Shown: in pieces, positions 16,642 to 26,132 of the stretch
How positions within the stretch are numbered: the first letter of the stretch is position 1
Layout: every line of letters starts with the position of its first letter
Assembly: GCF_031846385.1 (NCBI RefSeq)
Contig: NZ_JAVRHV010000002.1
Span: 248,001 to 312,000, forward strand
Reading direction: 5' to 3'
DNA from: Urechidicola vernalis
Lineage (GTDB): Bacteria; Bacteroidota; Bacteroidia; Flavobacteriales; Flavobacteriaceae
Length of the DNA stretch: 64,000 bases
The notes under the pieces: generated by a model
Databases searched by the model: none
What the model was told of the DNA's origin: nothing
What the model saw: only the letters and a program-made list of their open reading frames with translations
Program-made: the position numbers and the translations under genes

Positions 16642-17283
16642 ATGAAAATTGTAATTGCTGATATATCACATATTAGATTCGCACAAGATATTTGCGACAC
16701 CATTGAGAATTCTGCCTCACAAAGAGGAACCGGAATTGCAAGAAGAACCGTTGAGTATATTACTGCAAAACTAGAGAACAACAATGCGGTTATTGCTGTT
16801 GAAGGAGATAAATTTGCTGGATTTTGCTATATAGAAAAGTGGGACCACGGTAAGTATGTAGCTCATTCTGGTTTAATTGTTCACCCTGATTTTAGGAATA
16901 GAGGTTTAGCTAAAAAAATCAAAAAAAAGATTTTTGACTATTCACTAGAAAAATTTCCCGAAGCAAAAATATTTGGGATCACAACTGGATTGGCTGTTAT
17001 GAAAATTAACTCTGAATTGGGATACAAACCTGTTCCATTTTCAGAATTAACAGATGACAAAAAGTTTTGGGCCGGATGTCAAACCTGTACCAATTATGAA
17101 ATTCTTAAATTAAAAGAACAAAAAATGTGCTTATGTACGGGCATGCTGTACAATCCAAAAAAAGAAGAAATTTTACAAAAAGAAATCCATAAACATCCGT
17201 ACGATAAAAAAGTATGGACGCGTTTAAAGAATATTAAACAAGCATTGTTTTTAAAAAAGTCCTTGAAAAAAGGCAAAAAATAA
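16642..17283 (+). CDS. GNAT-family N-acyltransferase, probable glutamate N-acyltransferase for arginine synthesis
   Basis: 213 residues. The acetyl-CoA-binding block GLIVHPDFRNRGLAKKI (about 78-94) with R-N-R-G-L-A at 85-90 defines the GNAT fold. As first gene of the arginine operon, in which no argJ or classical argA is seen, it likely acylates glutamate to start the pathway. Past the GNAT core it has Cys146-x2-Cys149 and Cys163-x-Cys165, which could form a small metal site, and a Lys-rich tail. Whether acetyl-CoA or succinyl-CoA is the donor is open; the argF' specificity residue hints at succinyl. Confidence 0.75.
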   Translation: MKIVIADISHIRFAQDICDTIENSASQRGTGIARRTVEYITAKLENNNAVIAVEGDKFAGFCYIEKWDHGKYVAHSGLIVHPDFRNRGLAKKIKKKIFDYSLEKFPEAKIFGITTGLAVMKINSELGYKPVPFSELTDDKKFWAGCQTCTNYEILKLKEQKMCLCTGMLYNPKKEEILQKEIHKHPYDKKVWTRLKNIKQALFLKKSLKKGKK

Positions 17284-17284
17284 G

Positions 17285-18469
17285 ATGGGCAAGAAATTAG
17301 TTTTAGCATATAGCGGAGGATTAGATACCTCATATTGCGCAAAATATTTATCAAAAGAAGAAGGGTATGATGTTCATGCTGTAAGTGTAAATACCGGTGG
17401 TTTTTCAAAAGATGAAATCAAAAATATTGAAGAAAGAGCGATTCAATTAGGAGCAACATCCTACTTATCTATAGACGCTGTTGAAACCTTTTACAGCAAT
17501 GTTGTAAAGTACCTTATTTATGGGAACGTATTAAAAAACAACACCTATCCATTATCTGTTAGTGCTGAAAGAATTGTACAAGCAATTGAAATTGTGAATT
17601 ATGCAAAAAGTATTGATGCAGAATACATTGCACATGGTTCTACAGGTGCAGGGAATGATCAGGTAAGATTCGACTTAATATTTCAAACTTTAGCGCCAGA
17701 AATTGAAATCATTACACCGATTAGAGACAACAAATTATCAAGAGAATACTCAATCAACTATTTAAAAGACAACGGGTTAAATTTACCTTGGGAAAAAGCA
17801 AAATATTCAATTAACAAAGGGCTTTGGGGAACTAGTGTTGGTGGTGATGAAACCTTAACATCTAATTTAACATTACCCGAAGAAGCATATCCAAGTCAAT
17901 TAGAAAAAGAAGGTACTGAAAAAGTTGTATTGTCTTTTGACAAAGGACAGTTGGTAGCTTTAAATGGTGAAAAAGATACTTCAGTAAACAATATCATAAA
18001 GTTAGAAGAAATCGCCTCTAAATTTGCAATTGGTAGAGACATGCACGTTGGTGATACCATTATAGGGATTAAAGGAAGGGTCGGTTTTGAAGCTGCCGCA
18101 TCCTTGGTAATTATCAAAGCACATCACACCTTAGAAAAACATACTCAAACCAAATGGCAACAACATTGGAAAGAGCAGTTGGGTAACTGGTACGGAATGA
18201 TGTTACACGAAGGTCAGTATTTAGATGAAGTGATGCGGAATATTGAAGTGTTTTTAGAAGACACTCAAAAACAAGTAACAGGTGATGTTATTGTGAGTTT
18301 GTACCCATATAGATTTATTGTTGAAGGAATTGAATCTGACAACGACTTGATGAATGCTTCTTTTGGAAGTTATGGTGAGATGAATAAAGGCTGGACGGCT
18401 GATGAAGCGAAAGGGTTCATTAAAATCTTATCGAACTCTGGAAAAATATTTAACCACGTAAATAAGTAA
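17285..18469 (+). CDS. argG: Argininosuccinate synthase
   Basis: 394 residues, the family size. The ATP pyrophosphatase loop AYSGGLDTSYC (residues 8-18) and the STGAGNDQVRF block are diagnostic. It condenses citrulline and aspartate with ATP. The start is one base after the upstream stop. It sits early in the operon, unlike the end-of-pathway position of its reaction. Confidence 0.97.
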   Translation: MGKKLVLAYSGGLDTSYCAKYLSKEEGYDVHAVSVNTGGFSKDEIKNIEERAIQLGATSYLSIDAVETFYSNVVKYLIYGNVLKNNTYPLSVSAERIVQAIEIVNYAKSIDAEYIAHGSTGAGNDQVRFDLIFQTLAPEIEIITPIRDNKLSREYSINYLKDNGLNLPWEKAKYSINKGLWGTSVGGDETLTSNLTLPEEAYPSQLEKEGTEKVVLSFDKGQLVALNGEKDTSVNNIIKLEEIASKFAIGRDMHVGDTIIGIKGRVGFEAAASLVIIKAHHTLEKHTQTKWQQHWKEQLGNWYGMMLHEGQYLDEVMRNIEVFLEDTQKQVTGDVIVSLYPYRFIVEGIESDNDLMNASFGSYGEMNKGWTADEAKGFIKILSNSGKIFNHVNK

Positions 18470-18472
18470 ACC

Positions 18473-19450
18473 ATGTTAAAAGCAGGAATTATTGGAGGAG
18501 CTGGTTATACAGCAGGTGAATTAATCAGATTATTGATACACCATCCGGCTGTGGAGATTGATTTTGTGTATTCAACTTCGAATGCAGGAAACAAAATATA
18601 TGCAGTCCATCAGGATTTAGTTGGGCAGACCGAACAATCGTTTTCAAGTGAAATAAACTCGGATGTAGACGTGATTTTTCTATGCTTGGGGCACGGAAAT
18701 TCGACCGTCTTTTTACAAAATAATTTGTTTTCAGTAAATACTAGAATCATTGATTTAAGTAATGATTTTAGATTAAACAATGACGCAAATTTTGAAGGTA
18801 AAGAGTTTGTGTACGGTTTACCAGAATTAAATAAAGATGCAATTGAAAAAGCATCAAATATTGCAAATCCAGGTTGTTTTGCAACTGCAATTCAACTTGC
18901 CCTAATACCATTGGCTAAAGAAGGCGTTTTAAATACTGATGTTCATATTAATGCTACAACTGGAGCAACTGGAGCCGGAGTTTCACCTGGCGCTACTACT
19001 CATTTTGCTTGGAGAGATAATAATTTTTCTACCTATAAAGTATTTACCCATCAACATTTAGGAGAAATTGGAGAGACTTTAGAATCTTTACAAAACGGAT
19101 TTGATAAAGACTTAATATTCATTCCTAACAGAGGAAATTTTAGTAGAGGAATTTTTGCCTCTATTTACACAGATTTTGAAGGCACACTTGAAGAGGCATA
19201 TGCTTTATATGAAAAATTTTATGAAGATGCTCCGTATACCCATTTAAGTAAAAACCCTGTTCATTTAAAGCAAGTTGTAAACACCAATAATTGCTTTATT
19301 CATTTACATAAACACAATAACAAACTATTAATTACTAGCGCTATAGACAATTTACTTAAAGGTGCTTCTGGACAAGCGGTTCAAAATATGAATCTCATTT
19401 ATGGTTTAGAAGAAAACCTTGGACTAAATCTAAAATCAACTTATTTCTAA
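18473..19450 (+). CDS. argC: N-acyl-glutamyl-phosphate reductase
   Basis: 325 residues. The NADP motif GGAGYTAGEL (8-17) and the catalytic Cys135 in ANPGCFATAIQL are clear. It reduces N-acetyl- or N-succinyl-glutamyl phosphate to the semialdehyde. It follows argG by three bases. Confidence 0.97.
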   Translation: MLKAGIIGGAGYTAGELIRLLIHHPAVEIDFVYSTSNAGNKIYAVHQDLVGQTEQSFSSEINSDVDVIFLCLGHGNSTVFLQNNLFSVNTRIIDLSNDFRLNNDANFEGKEFVYGLPELNKDAIEKASNIANPGCFATAIQLALIPLAKEGVLNTDVHINATTGATGAGVSPGATTHFAWRDNNFSTYKVFTHQHLGEIGETLESLQNGFDKDLIFIPNRGNFSRGIFASIYTDFEGTLEEAYALYEKFYEDAPYTHLSKNPVHLKQVVNTNNCFIHLHKHNNKLLITSAIDNLLKGASGQAVQNMNLIYGLEENLGLNLKSTYF

Positions 19451-19472
19451 AAACTAATAAAAACCAAACATT

Positions 19473-20276
19473 ATGAAAATTGCTATAATCGGAGTAGGAA
19501 ATTTAGGCTACTCAATTGCACTAGGAATTGTAGGACAAAGCGACATAGATGTTGAATCGCTATACCTTAGCAAAAGAAACACTTCTACCTTAAGTCTTTT
19601 TGAACATATTCCAAATGTTACAATTACTTCGGATAATCTTGAGGCTGTCAAAAATTCAAATGTTATTATCTTGGCTGTTCAACCTGGTCAATTTGATAAT
19701 GTGGTTGAATCTATAAAACCTGTATTAGATCCAAAACAGCATTGCATAGTATCTGCTGTTACTGGCAGAAATATTGAACATATAGAAAACTTAATTGGTA
19801 AGGAATATCCGATTATAAGAAGTATGCCAAATACAGCTATTTCAGTTTCTCAATCTATGACATGTTTAAGCGCTAATAAATTAGGTCAAGAGAATATTAA
19901 TTGCGGTAAACAAATATTCAATTCTTTAGGTAAAACACTTTATATAGAAGAAGACTTAATGCAAGCGGCAACTGTAATTTGTGCTAGCGGTATTGCTTTT
20001 TGGATGCGATTAATTAGAGCCACATCTCAAGGTGCTGTTCAACTAGGTTTCGATGCTGCTGAAGCACAAGAATTAGCGATGCAAACAGCTTTAGGTGCAG
20101 CAAGCTTATTAGTTAAATCAGAAACCAGCCACCCTGAGCAAGAAATTGATAAAGTAACAACGCCAATGGGTTGCACTATTTCTGGATTGAATGAAATGGA
20201 ACATCAAGGAATGAGTAGTGCGTTAATAAGAGGCTTGGTTAAATCTTATGAAAAAATAAACGAAATAAAAAATTAG
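19473..20276 (+). CDS. proC: Pyrroline-5-carboxylate reductase
   Basis: 267 residues. The Rossmann motif GVGNLGYSIA (7-16) and the C-terminal P5CR signature region (TTPMGCTISGLNEME) are present. It makes proline from pyrroline-5-carboxylate using NAD(P)H. Its place inside the arginine operon, with proA and proB further down, couples both glutamate-derived pathways. Confidence 0.94.
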   Translation: MKIAIIGVGNLGYSIALGIVGQSDIDVESLYLSKRNTSTLSLFEHIPNVTITSDNLEAVKNSNVIILAVQPGQFDNVVESIKPVLDPKQHCIVSAVTGRNIEHIENLIGKEYPIIRSMPNTAISVSQSMTCLSANKLGQENINCGKQIFNSLGKTLYIEEDLMQAATVICASGIAFWMRLIRATSQGAVQLGFDAAEAQELAMQTALGAASLLVKSETSHPEQEIDKVTTPMGCTISGLNEMEHQGMSSALIRGLVKSYEKINEIKN

Positions 20277-20279
20277 AAA

Positions 20280-21404
20280 ATGAACCTATTCAATGTATAT
20301 CCTCTTTATGATGTAACTCCTGTAAAAGCCTTAAACTGCAACGTTTGGGACGAAAACGGAACAGAATATTTAGATCTATATGGTGGTCATGGGGTTATTT
20401 CTGTTGGTCATTCACATCCAGATTACGTATCAAAAGTTACGGAACAATTAAACAATATTGGTTTTTATTCTAATGCAATTCAAAACCCACTTCAAAAAGA
20501 ACTCGCTAAAAAATTAGGTGAAATTTCTAATTGCGAAGACTATGAATTATTTCTATGTAACTCAGGTGCCGAAGCCAACGAAAACGCTTTAAAAGTTGCT
20601 TCTTTCCATACAGGAAAATCAAGAGTTGTATCTTTTAAAAACTCATTTCACGGTAGAACTTCAGCAGCAGTTGCGGTAACAGACAATAAAAAAATTAATG
20701 CCCCAATTAACAAACAGCAAGTCGCCACATTTTTACCTCTAAACAATATTGAATTGGTAGAAAACGAATTAAAAAAAGGAGATGTTTGCGCTGTTATAAT
20801 TGAAGGAATCCAAGGAGTAGGTGGATTGGATGAAGGAACTCCTGAATTCTTTCAAGATTTAGAAATGGTATGCAAAAAATATGGTGTTGTTTTAATTTTA
20901 GATGAAATACAATCTGGATATGGTAGAACAGGTAAATTCTTTGCATTTCAATATCATGGAATACATCCAGATATTATTACAACGGCAAAAGGAATGGGGA
21001 ATGGCTTCCCAATTGGCGGAGTTTTAATTTCTCAAAAATTTGAAGCAAGTTTTGGCTTACTGGGAACCACATTTGGCGGAAATCATTTAGCCTGTGCTGC
21101 AGCCATTTCAGTATTAGTCATTATAGAAAAAGAAAAGTTAATGGTTAATGCGAGTGCCGTTTCAACTTATTTTCAAGAACAAATAAAAATAATTCCACAA
21201 GTTAAAAACATCAAAGGAAAAGGGTTGATGACGGGTATTGAATTTGATTTTGAAGTAGGAGAACTACGAAAAAAGTTGATTTACAACCATCACATATTTA
21301 CTGGAGGTGCAATGAATAAAAATTTACTGAGAATCCTACCACCTCTTACGGTTACTACGGACCAAATAGATCAATTTATAAAGGCTTTAAAGCAAGAATT
21401 ATGA
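20280..21404 (+). CDS. argD: N-acyl-ornithine aminotransferase
   Basis: 374 residues, class III PLP aminotransferase. The Schiff-base lysine is K237 in TTAKGMGNGFPIGG; NSGAEANENALK (94-105), FHGRTSAA and LDEIQSGYGRTG (207-218) are typical. It transaminates N-acyl-glutamate semialdehyde to N-acyl-ornithine. The stop overlaps proA by ATGA. Confidence 0.95.
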   Translation: MNLFNVYPLYDVTPVKALNCNVWDENGTEYLDLYGGHGVISVGHSHPDYVSKVTEQLNNIGFYSNAIQNPLQKELAKKLGEISNCEDYELFLCNSGAEANENALKVASFHTGKSRVVSFKNSFHGRTSAAVAVTDNKKINAPINKQQVATFLPLNNIELVENELKKGDVCAVIIEGIQGVGGLDEGTPEFFQDLEMVCKKYGVVLILDEIQSGYGRTGKFFAFQYHGIHPDIITTAKGMGNGFPIGGVLISQKFEASFGLLGTTFGGNHLACAAAISVLVIIEKEKLMVNASAVSTYFQEQIKIIPQVKNIKGKGLMTGIEFDFEVGELRKKLIYNHHIFTGGAMNKNLLRILPPLTVTTDQIDQFIKALKQEL

Positions 21405-22594
21405 TTCCATTAACCGGACAACAAAAAGATGCGGTATTGCATTCCATGGCTCATTTAATTGCTTTAAACAAACAAGTAATTATAGATGCTAATTCAATAG
21501 ATCTAGAAAGTTATAAAGGGAATGATATTTCCATGCATGACCGACTCATTGTGAATGACGCCAAGGTTGATGGTATGATTCTTTCTTTAGAACAATTGGT
21601 AGCGGATAGCGACCCAATTAATAAAGAACTGTACAAATTCACGCATCATAACGGAATGAATATCGTAAATAAAACGGCACCTTTTGGTACTGTTATGATT
21701 ATCTATGAATCTAGACCCGATGTTACTGTAGAGGCCGCTGGAATCGCATTCAAGTCTGGTAACAAAATACTATTAAAAGGAGGAAAAGAATCTATAAATT
21801 CTAACCTCGCCATTGTTTCACTTTGGCATCAGGCCTTGGAACAACATAATATTTCTAAAAATTGGGTGGAATACCTAAACTATAACAGAACAGAAACTCA
21901 GGCTTTTTTAGAAAAGCCAACTCAAAAATTAGATTTAATAGTTCCAAGGGGTGGAGAGAAATTAATCGCCTTTGTTAAGAAAAATGCACAATGCCCTGTA
22001 ATAGTAAGTGGTCGTGGAAACAACTTTGTATTTGTAGATAAAGAGGCCGATTTAGAATTGGCATTAAGTTTAATCAACAACGGAAAAACGGCAAAAATTT
22101 CGGCATGTAATGCTGTAGACAAAGTACTGATACATGCAGAATTACCGAATAAAGATAAGTTTATCAATTCATTGATTTCGAAATTGAAAGAAAGTGATGT
22201 TGAAATATTAGGTGATGATAAATTATCAAGTAATGACCATATCAATCAAATTGACTCTGATGATATTTGGTTTGAAGAATTTTTAGATTATAAAGTTGTA
22301 ATTGGACAAGTGATTAATACACAACAAGCCATTGAAAAAATAAATAAATATAGCGGAGGGCATTCCGCCGTTATTGTAACGAAAAATGATAGCGAAGCAA
22401 ATGGTTTTATGGCCGCAGTAGATTCGGCAGCAGTTTATCAAAACGCATCCAGTAGATTTACGGATGGAGGTCAATTTGGATTGGGTGGAGAATTGGCAAT
22501 TAGCACAGATAAATTACACCATAGAGGCCCAATGGGACTTCATCATTTAGTAACCAACAAATGGTACATTAAAGGCAATGGGCAAATTAGATAG
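21401..22594 (+). CDS. proA: Glutamate-5-semialdehyde dehydrogenase (gamma-glutamyl phosphate reductase)
   Basis: 397 residues. ESRPDVTVEAAGIAFKSGN (103-121) is a family signature and the catalytic Cys is C236 in KISACNAVD. SSRFTDGGQFGLGGELAIS is the conserved C-terminal block. It reduces glutamyl-5-phosphate in proline synthesis. It overlaps argD by four bases and proB by 17 bases. Confidence 0.96.
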   Translation: MIPLTGQQKDAVLHSMAHLIALNKQVIIDANSIDLESYKGNDISMHDRLIVNDAKVDGMILSLEQLVADSDPINKELYKFTHHNGMNIVNKTAPFGTVMIIYESRPDVTVEAAGIAFKSGNKILLKGGKESINSNLAIVSLWHQALEQHNISKNWVEYLNYNRTETQAFLEKPTQKLDLIVPRGGEKLIAFVKKNAQCPVIVSGRGNNFVFVDKEADLELALSLINNGKTAKISACNAVDKVLIHAELPNKDKFINSLISKLKESDVEILGDDKLSSNDHINQIDSDDIWFEEFLDYKVVIGQVINTQQAIEKINKYSGGHSAVIVTKNDSEANGFMAAVDSAAVYQNASSRFTDGGQFGLGGELAISTDKLHHRGPMGLHHLVTNKWYIKGNGQIR

Positions 22595-23348
22595 AAAAAG
22601 AATCGTTCTAAAAATTGGCTCAAATGTTTTGACAAAGGGCACCGATCATATTTCACGAGGAAAGATTGAGGATATTGCACGTCAAATTGCAGCCTTAAAT
22701 AACACTTATGAATTTATTATTGTAAGTTCTGGGGCTATCGCTGCTGCAAAACAATTTGTACAATTAGAAGGAAAAGAAGTCACAGTAAAACAAGCCTTAG
22801 CCTCTATAGGCCAGCCACACTTAATGCGAATTTATCAAGAAAACTTTAGAGAATTAGGGTTATTAACATCGCAATGTCTTTTGTCTTATTCTGACTTTGA
22901 AAAAGAGCAAGCTAAAACAAATATTGTGAACACTATTAATGTATTAGTTGAAAATAATTACATTCCAATTATTAACGAAAATGATACCGTTGCAACAGAC
23001 GAAATTAAGTTCGGAGACAACGATAAACTAGCGGCACTTACTGCAGAATTGGTAAAAGCAGACATCTTATTAATTGCAACGAATACTGACGGAATTTATA
23101 CCAAAGCATCTATCCAAAATAACGAAATGGAAACGATTACATCTATTACAGATGTTGCTCAACTAGGGCAAGAAATATTTGGTTCAGTTTCAAAACATGG
23201 AACTGGAGGTATGGCAACTAAAATTGAAGCAGCTACCATTGCACAAAACGCTGGGATTGACACATGGATCGTAAACGGAATGAAAGACGAGTTCATTAAA
23301 AATTCGGTAAATGACGACGTGAACTTCACAAAAATAACAACAGCATAA
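22578..23348 (+). CDS. proB: Glutamate 5-kinase (without PUA domain)
   Basis: 256 residues, an amino-acid kinase. VLKIGSNVLTKG (11-22), IIVSSGAIAA and INENDTVATDEIKFGDND are typical. The family often has a C-terminal PUA domain of about 100 residues (E. coli 367 aa); it is absent here. It phosphorylates glutamate in proline synthesis and begins inside the proA frame. Confidence 0.95.
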   Translation: MGKLDRKRIVLKIGSNVLTKGTDHISRGKIEDIARQIAALNNTYEFIIVSSGAIAAAKQFVQLEGKEVTVKQALASIGQPHLMRIYQENFRELGLLTSQCLLSYSDFEKEQAKTNIVNTINVLVENNYIPIINENDTVATDEIKFGDNDKLAALTAELVKADILLIATNTDGIYTKASIQNNEMETITSITDVAQLGQEIFGSVSKHGTGGMATKIEAATIAQNAGIDTWIVNGMKDEFIKNSVNDDVNFTKITTA

Positions 23349-23350
23349 GT

Positions 23351-24301
23351 ATGAAACATTACGCACACATAAACGATTTAGAAAACCTTGAAACTACAGT
23401 TCAAGAAGCAATCGGACTCAAAAAAAACGAGTTAAAATTTGAATCCTTAGGTAAAGGAAAAACCATTTGTTTATTATTCTTTAACAATAGTTTACGTACA
23501 AGATTAAGCACTCAAAAAGCGGCACAAAACTTAGGTTTAAATACCATTGTTATGAACTTTGGTAGTGAAGGCTGGCAGTTAGAATATGAAGATGGAGTTA
23601 TAATGAATCAGAACAAATCGGAACATATAAAAGAAGCGGCAAAAGTTGTTGCGCAATATTGCGATATTGTAGCCATAAGGGCATTTGCTTCTTTAACCGA
23701 TAAAGAAAAAGATGAGGCAGAAATTGTCATAAATAGTTTCAAAGAATTGTCAGGAATTCCAGTTGTGAATTTAGAAAGTTCTTGTGGGCATCCCTTGCAA
23801 GCACTAGCTGATGCAATTACTATGAAAGAAAATGCTGCAAGGCATAAACCAAAAGTAGTTTTGTCTTGGGCGCCACACCCAAAGGCATTGCCACATGCAG
23901 TTGCAAATTCATTTATAGATATGATGCACTTACAAGATGCAGATTTTATAATAACGCATCCAGAGGGATATGATTTAAATCCTGAAATTGTAAAAGATGC
24001 CAAAGTAGAATACGATCAAGAAAAAGCATTTAAAGATGCTGATTATATCTATGTAAAAAACTGGAGTTCATATCAAAATTATGGTCAAGTAATTCCACAA
24101 GAAAAGAATTGGACAATAACAGCCGATAAAATGGCAAAAACCAACAATGCAAAATTTATGCACTGTTTGCCGGTGAGAAGAAATGTGGTCGTTGCAGATG
24201 AAGTGATTGATTCTGAAAACTCATTGGTTATTGAACAAGCAAATAATAGAACGTATTCAGCGCAAATTGTATTAAAGAAAATTTTAGAGAATCTTGGGTA
24301 A
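23351..24301 (+). CDS. argF': N-acyl-ornithine carbamoyltransferase, succinyl-type suggested
   Basis: 316 residues. The carbamoyl-phosphate motif SLRTR (47-51) and HCLPVRR (271-277) are clear, and the overall sequence follows the Bacteroides ArgF' type, which uses N-acyl-ornithine rather than ornithine. From memory of the structural work, the residue at position 90 sets specificity: Glu (E92) in acetylornithine enzymes, Pro90 in the B. fragilis succinylornithine enzyme, and Ser at that site also giving succinyl preference in mutants. Here residue 90 is Ser (NKSEH). N-succinylornithine is therefore the suggested substrate. It is followed by argB overlapping at the stop. Confidence 0.92.
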   Translation: MKHYAHINDLENLETTVQEAIGLKKNELKFESLGKGKTICLLFFNNSLRTRLSTQKAAQNLGLNTIVMNFGSEGWQLEYEDGVIMNQNKSEHIKEAAKVVAQYCDIVAIRAFASLTDKEKDEAEIVINSFKELSGIPVVNLESSCGHPLQALADAITMKENAARHKPKVVLSWAPHPKALPHAVANSFIDMMHLQDADFIITHPEGYDLNPEIVKDAKVEYDQEKAFKDADYIYVKNWSSYQNYGQVIPQEKNWTITADKMAKTNNAKFMHCLPVRRNVVVADEVIDSENSLVIEQANNRTYSAQIVLKKILENLG

Positions 24302-25076
24302 ACAAAAACTACATATTGTAAAAATTGGTGGTAACATTATTAATGATAAAAACACCTTATCAGCATTTATTAAAGATTTCGCCCAGTTAGATGGAAAAAA
24401 AATCCTAGTTCACGGAGGCGGTAAACGTGCTACCGAATTAGCGAATTCTATTGGACTAGAGCCAAAAATGGTCAATGGTAGACGTATCACTGATGAGGCC
24501 AATTTAGAAATTGTAACCATGGTCTATGCTGGTCTACTAAACAAAACTATCGTAGCAGAATTGCATCAAAACAACTGTAATGCACTCGGTCTTTCAGGTG
24601 CCGATGTAAATACAATACAGGCTCATAAGCGAATGGTAAAAGATATTGATTATGGTTTTGCGGGAGACATAGACGCTGTGAATCATAAGGCTATTGATGT
24701 GTTTCTACAAAATGACATGACTCCTGTATTTTGTGCGATTTCACACGACAAAAAGGGTCAATTACTAAATACAAACGCCGATACTATAGTGTCAGAAGTG
24801 GCAATTGCAATGTCAAAAGACTATGACACATCTTTAATTTATACGTTCGAAAAGAATGGTGTTTTAAGAACCATTGAAGACGATAATTCGGTTATTGAGC
24901 ACATCAACTCAAAGTATTACGAGCAATTAAAAGAAGAAGGTATCATTGCAGATGGAATGCTGCCGAAAATGCTGAATTGTTTTAATGCTTTGCAAAGAGG
25001 CGTATCTGAAGTAAAAATTGCCAATCCAACCATACTAAAAAATCAAAATCAATTACATACAACCTTGGTATTATGA
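24294..25076 (+). CDS. argB: N-acyl-glutamate kinase (TTG start)
   Basis: 260 residues. HIVKIGGNII near the N-terminus and LVHGGGKRATELA form the ATP and substrate sites of the amino-acid kinase family. The only plausible start is TTG at 24294, overlapping the argF' stop by eight bases, because the next in-frame Met is far inside the fold. Coupled re-initiation from argF' would explain the weak start. It phosphorylates N-acyl-glutamate, normally the arginine-feedback step. Confidence 0.95.
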   Translation: MGKQKLHIVKIGGNIINDKNTLSAFIKDFAQLDGKKILVHGGGKRATELANSIGLEPKMVNGRRITDEANLEIVTMVYAGLLNKTIVAELHQNNCNALGLSGADVNTIQAHKRMVKDIDYGFAGDIDAVNHKAIDVFLQNDMTPVFCAISHDKKGQLLNTNADTIVSEVAIAMSKDYDTSLIYTFEKNGVLRTIEDDNSVIEHINSKYYEQLKEEGIIADGMLPKMLNCFNALQRGVSEVKIANPTILKNQNQLHTTLVL

Positions 25077-26131
25077 TAGAAAATCTTACTACAGAAGCCA
25101 TTGAATTACTCAAAAATTTAATTCAATCGCAGTCTTTTTCAAAAGAAGAAGAAGGTACTGCGCTGTTAATTGAATCTTGGTTTAACACGAATAACATACC
25201 GTTTGAACGAAGCGGAAATAACATCATTACTTATAATAAACATTTTGATAAAAGCAAACCAACTTTGCTTTTAAACTCTCACCACGACACTGTAAAACCA
25301 AACGCTGCCTATACCAAAGATCCGTTTGATGCACATATTGAAGACGGTAAACTTTTTGGATTAGGAAGTAACGATGCAGGAGGCTGTTTGGTATCGCTTA
25401 TCGCTACGTTCAACTATTATTACAGCCAAGAAAATTTAAACTACAATATTGTAGTTGTAGCATCAGCTGAAGAAGAAAACTCAGGAGCAAATGGGTTGAA
25501 TAGTACTCTGAAATTACTTCCAGAAATTGAATTTGCAATTGTTGGCGAGCCAACTTTGATGAATTTAGCAATTGCTGAAAAAGGTTTGGTTGTTTTTGAT
25601 GCTGTTGTGAAAGGAACTCCGAGTCACGCCGCACATCCTAACGATAACAATTCTATTTATAATACTATAAAAACCTTGGAATGGTTCAAAGATTTTAAAT
25701 TTGAAAAGGTTTCTGAAGTTTTAGGTGAAGTAAAATTAACGGTGACACAAATAAATGCCGGAAAACAACACAATGTAGTGCCAGCAGAAACCCATTTGGT
25801 TATTGATGTCCGTGTAAACGACAAATACTCCAACCAAGAAGTCTATGACATCTTAAAAGAGTTGGCTCCGTGTGAATTAAAACCACGATCTTTGCGATTG
25901 AATTCATCAGCCATAGATAAAGTGCATCCAATTGTTCAAGCTGGTATTGAAATGGGCCGTGAAACTTATGGGTCTCCTACTCTATCAGATCAGGCAGCAC
26001 TAAGTTGTCAATCTTTAAAATTAGGGCCGGGCGACTCAACTCGATCACATAGTGCTGATGAGTTTATTTATGTGCATGAAATTGAAGAAGGGATTAAAAT
26101 TTATATTGAATTATTAAGCAAAATATTATAA
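25073..26131 (+). CDS. argE: M20-family N-acyl-ornithine/citrulline deacylase
   Basis: 352 residues. The metal residues are visible as LNSHHDTV (His70/71, Asp72), GSNDAGG (Asp101) and ASAEEENSG (Glu133-135). A dimerisation domain follows from about 165 to 275. In the ArgF' pathway carbamoylation precedes deacylation, so the likely substrate is N-acetyl- or N-succinyl-citrulline. It overlaps argB by ATGA. Confidence 0.93.
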   Translation: MIENLTTEAIELLKNLIQSQSFSKEEEGTALLIESWFNTNNIPFERSGNNIITYNKHFDKSKPTLLLNSHHDTVKPNAAYTKDPFDAHIEDGKLFGLGSNDAGGCLVSLIATFNYYYSQENLNYNIVVVASAEEENSGANGLNSTLKLLPEIEFAIVGEPTLMNLAIAEKGLVVFDAVVKGTPSHAAHPNDNNSIYNTIKTLEWFKDFKFEKVSEVLGEVKLTVTQINAGKQHNVVPAETHLVIDVRVNDKYSNQEVYDILKELAPCELKPRSLRLNSSAIDKVHPIVQAGIEMGRETYGSPTLSDQAALSCQSLKLGPGDSTRSHSADEFIYVHEIEEGIKIYIELLSKIL

Positions 26132-26132
26132 T

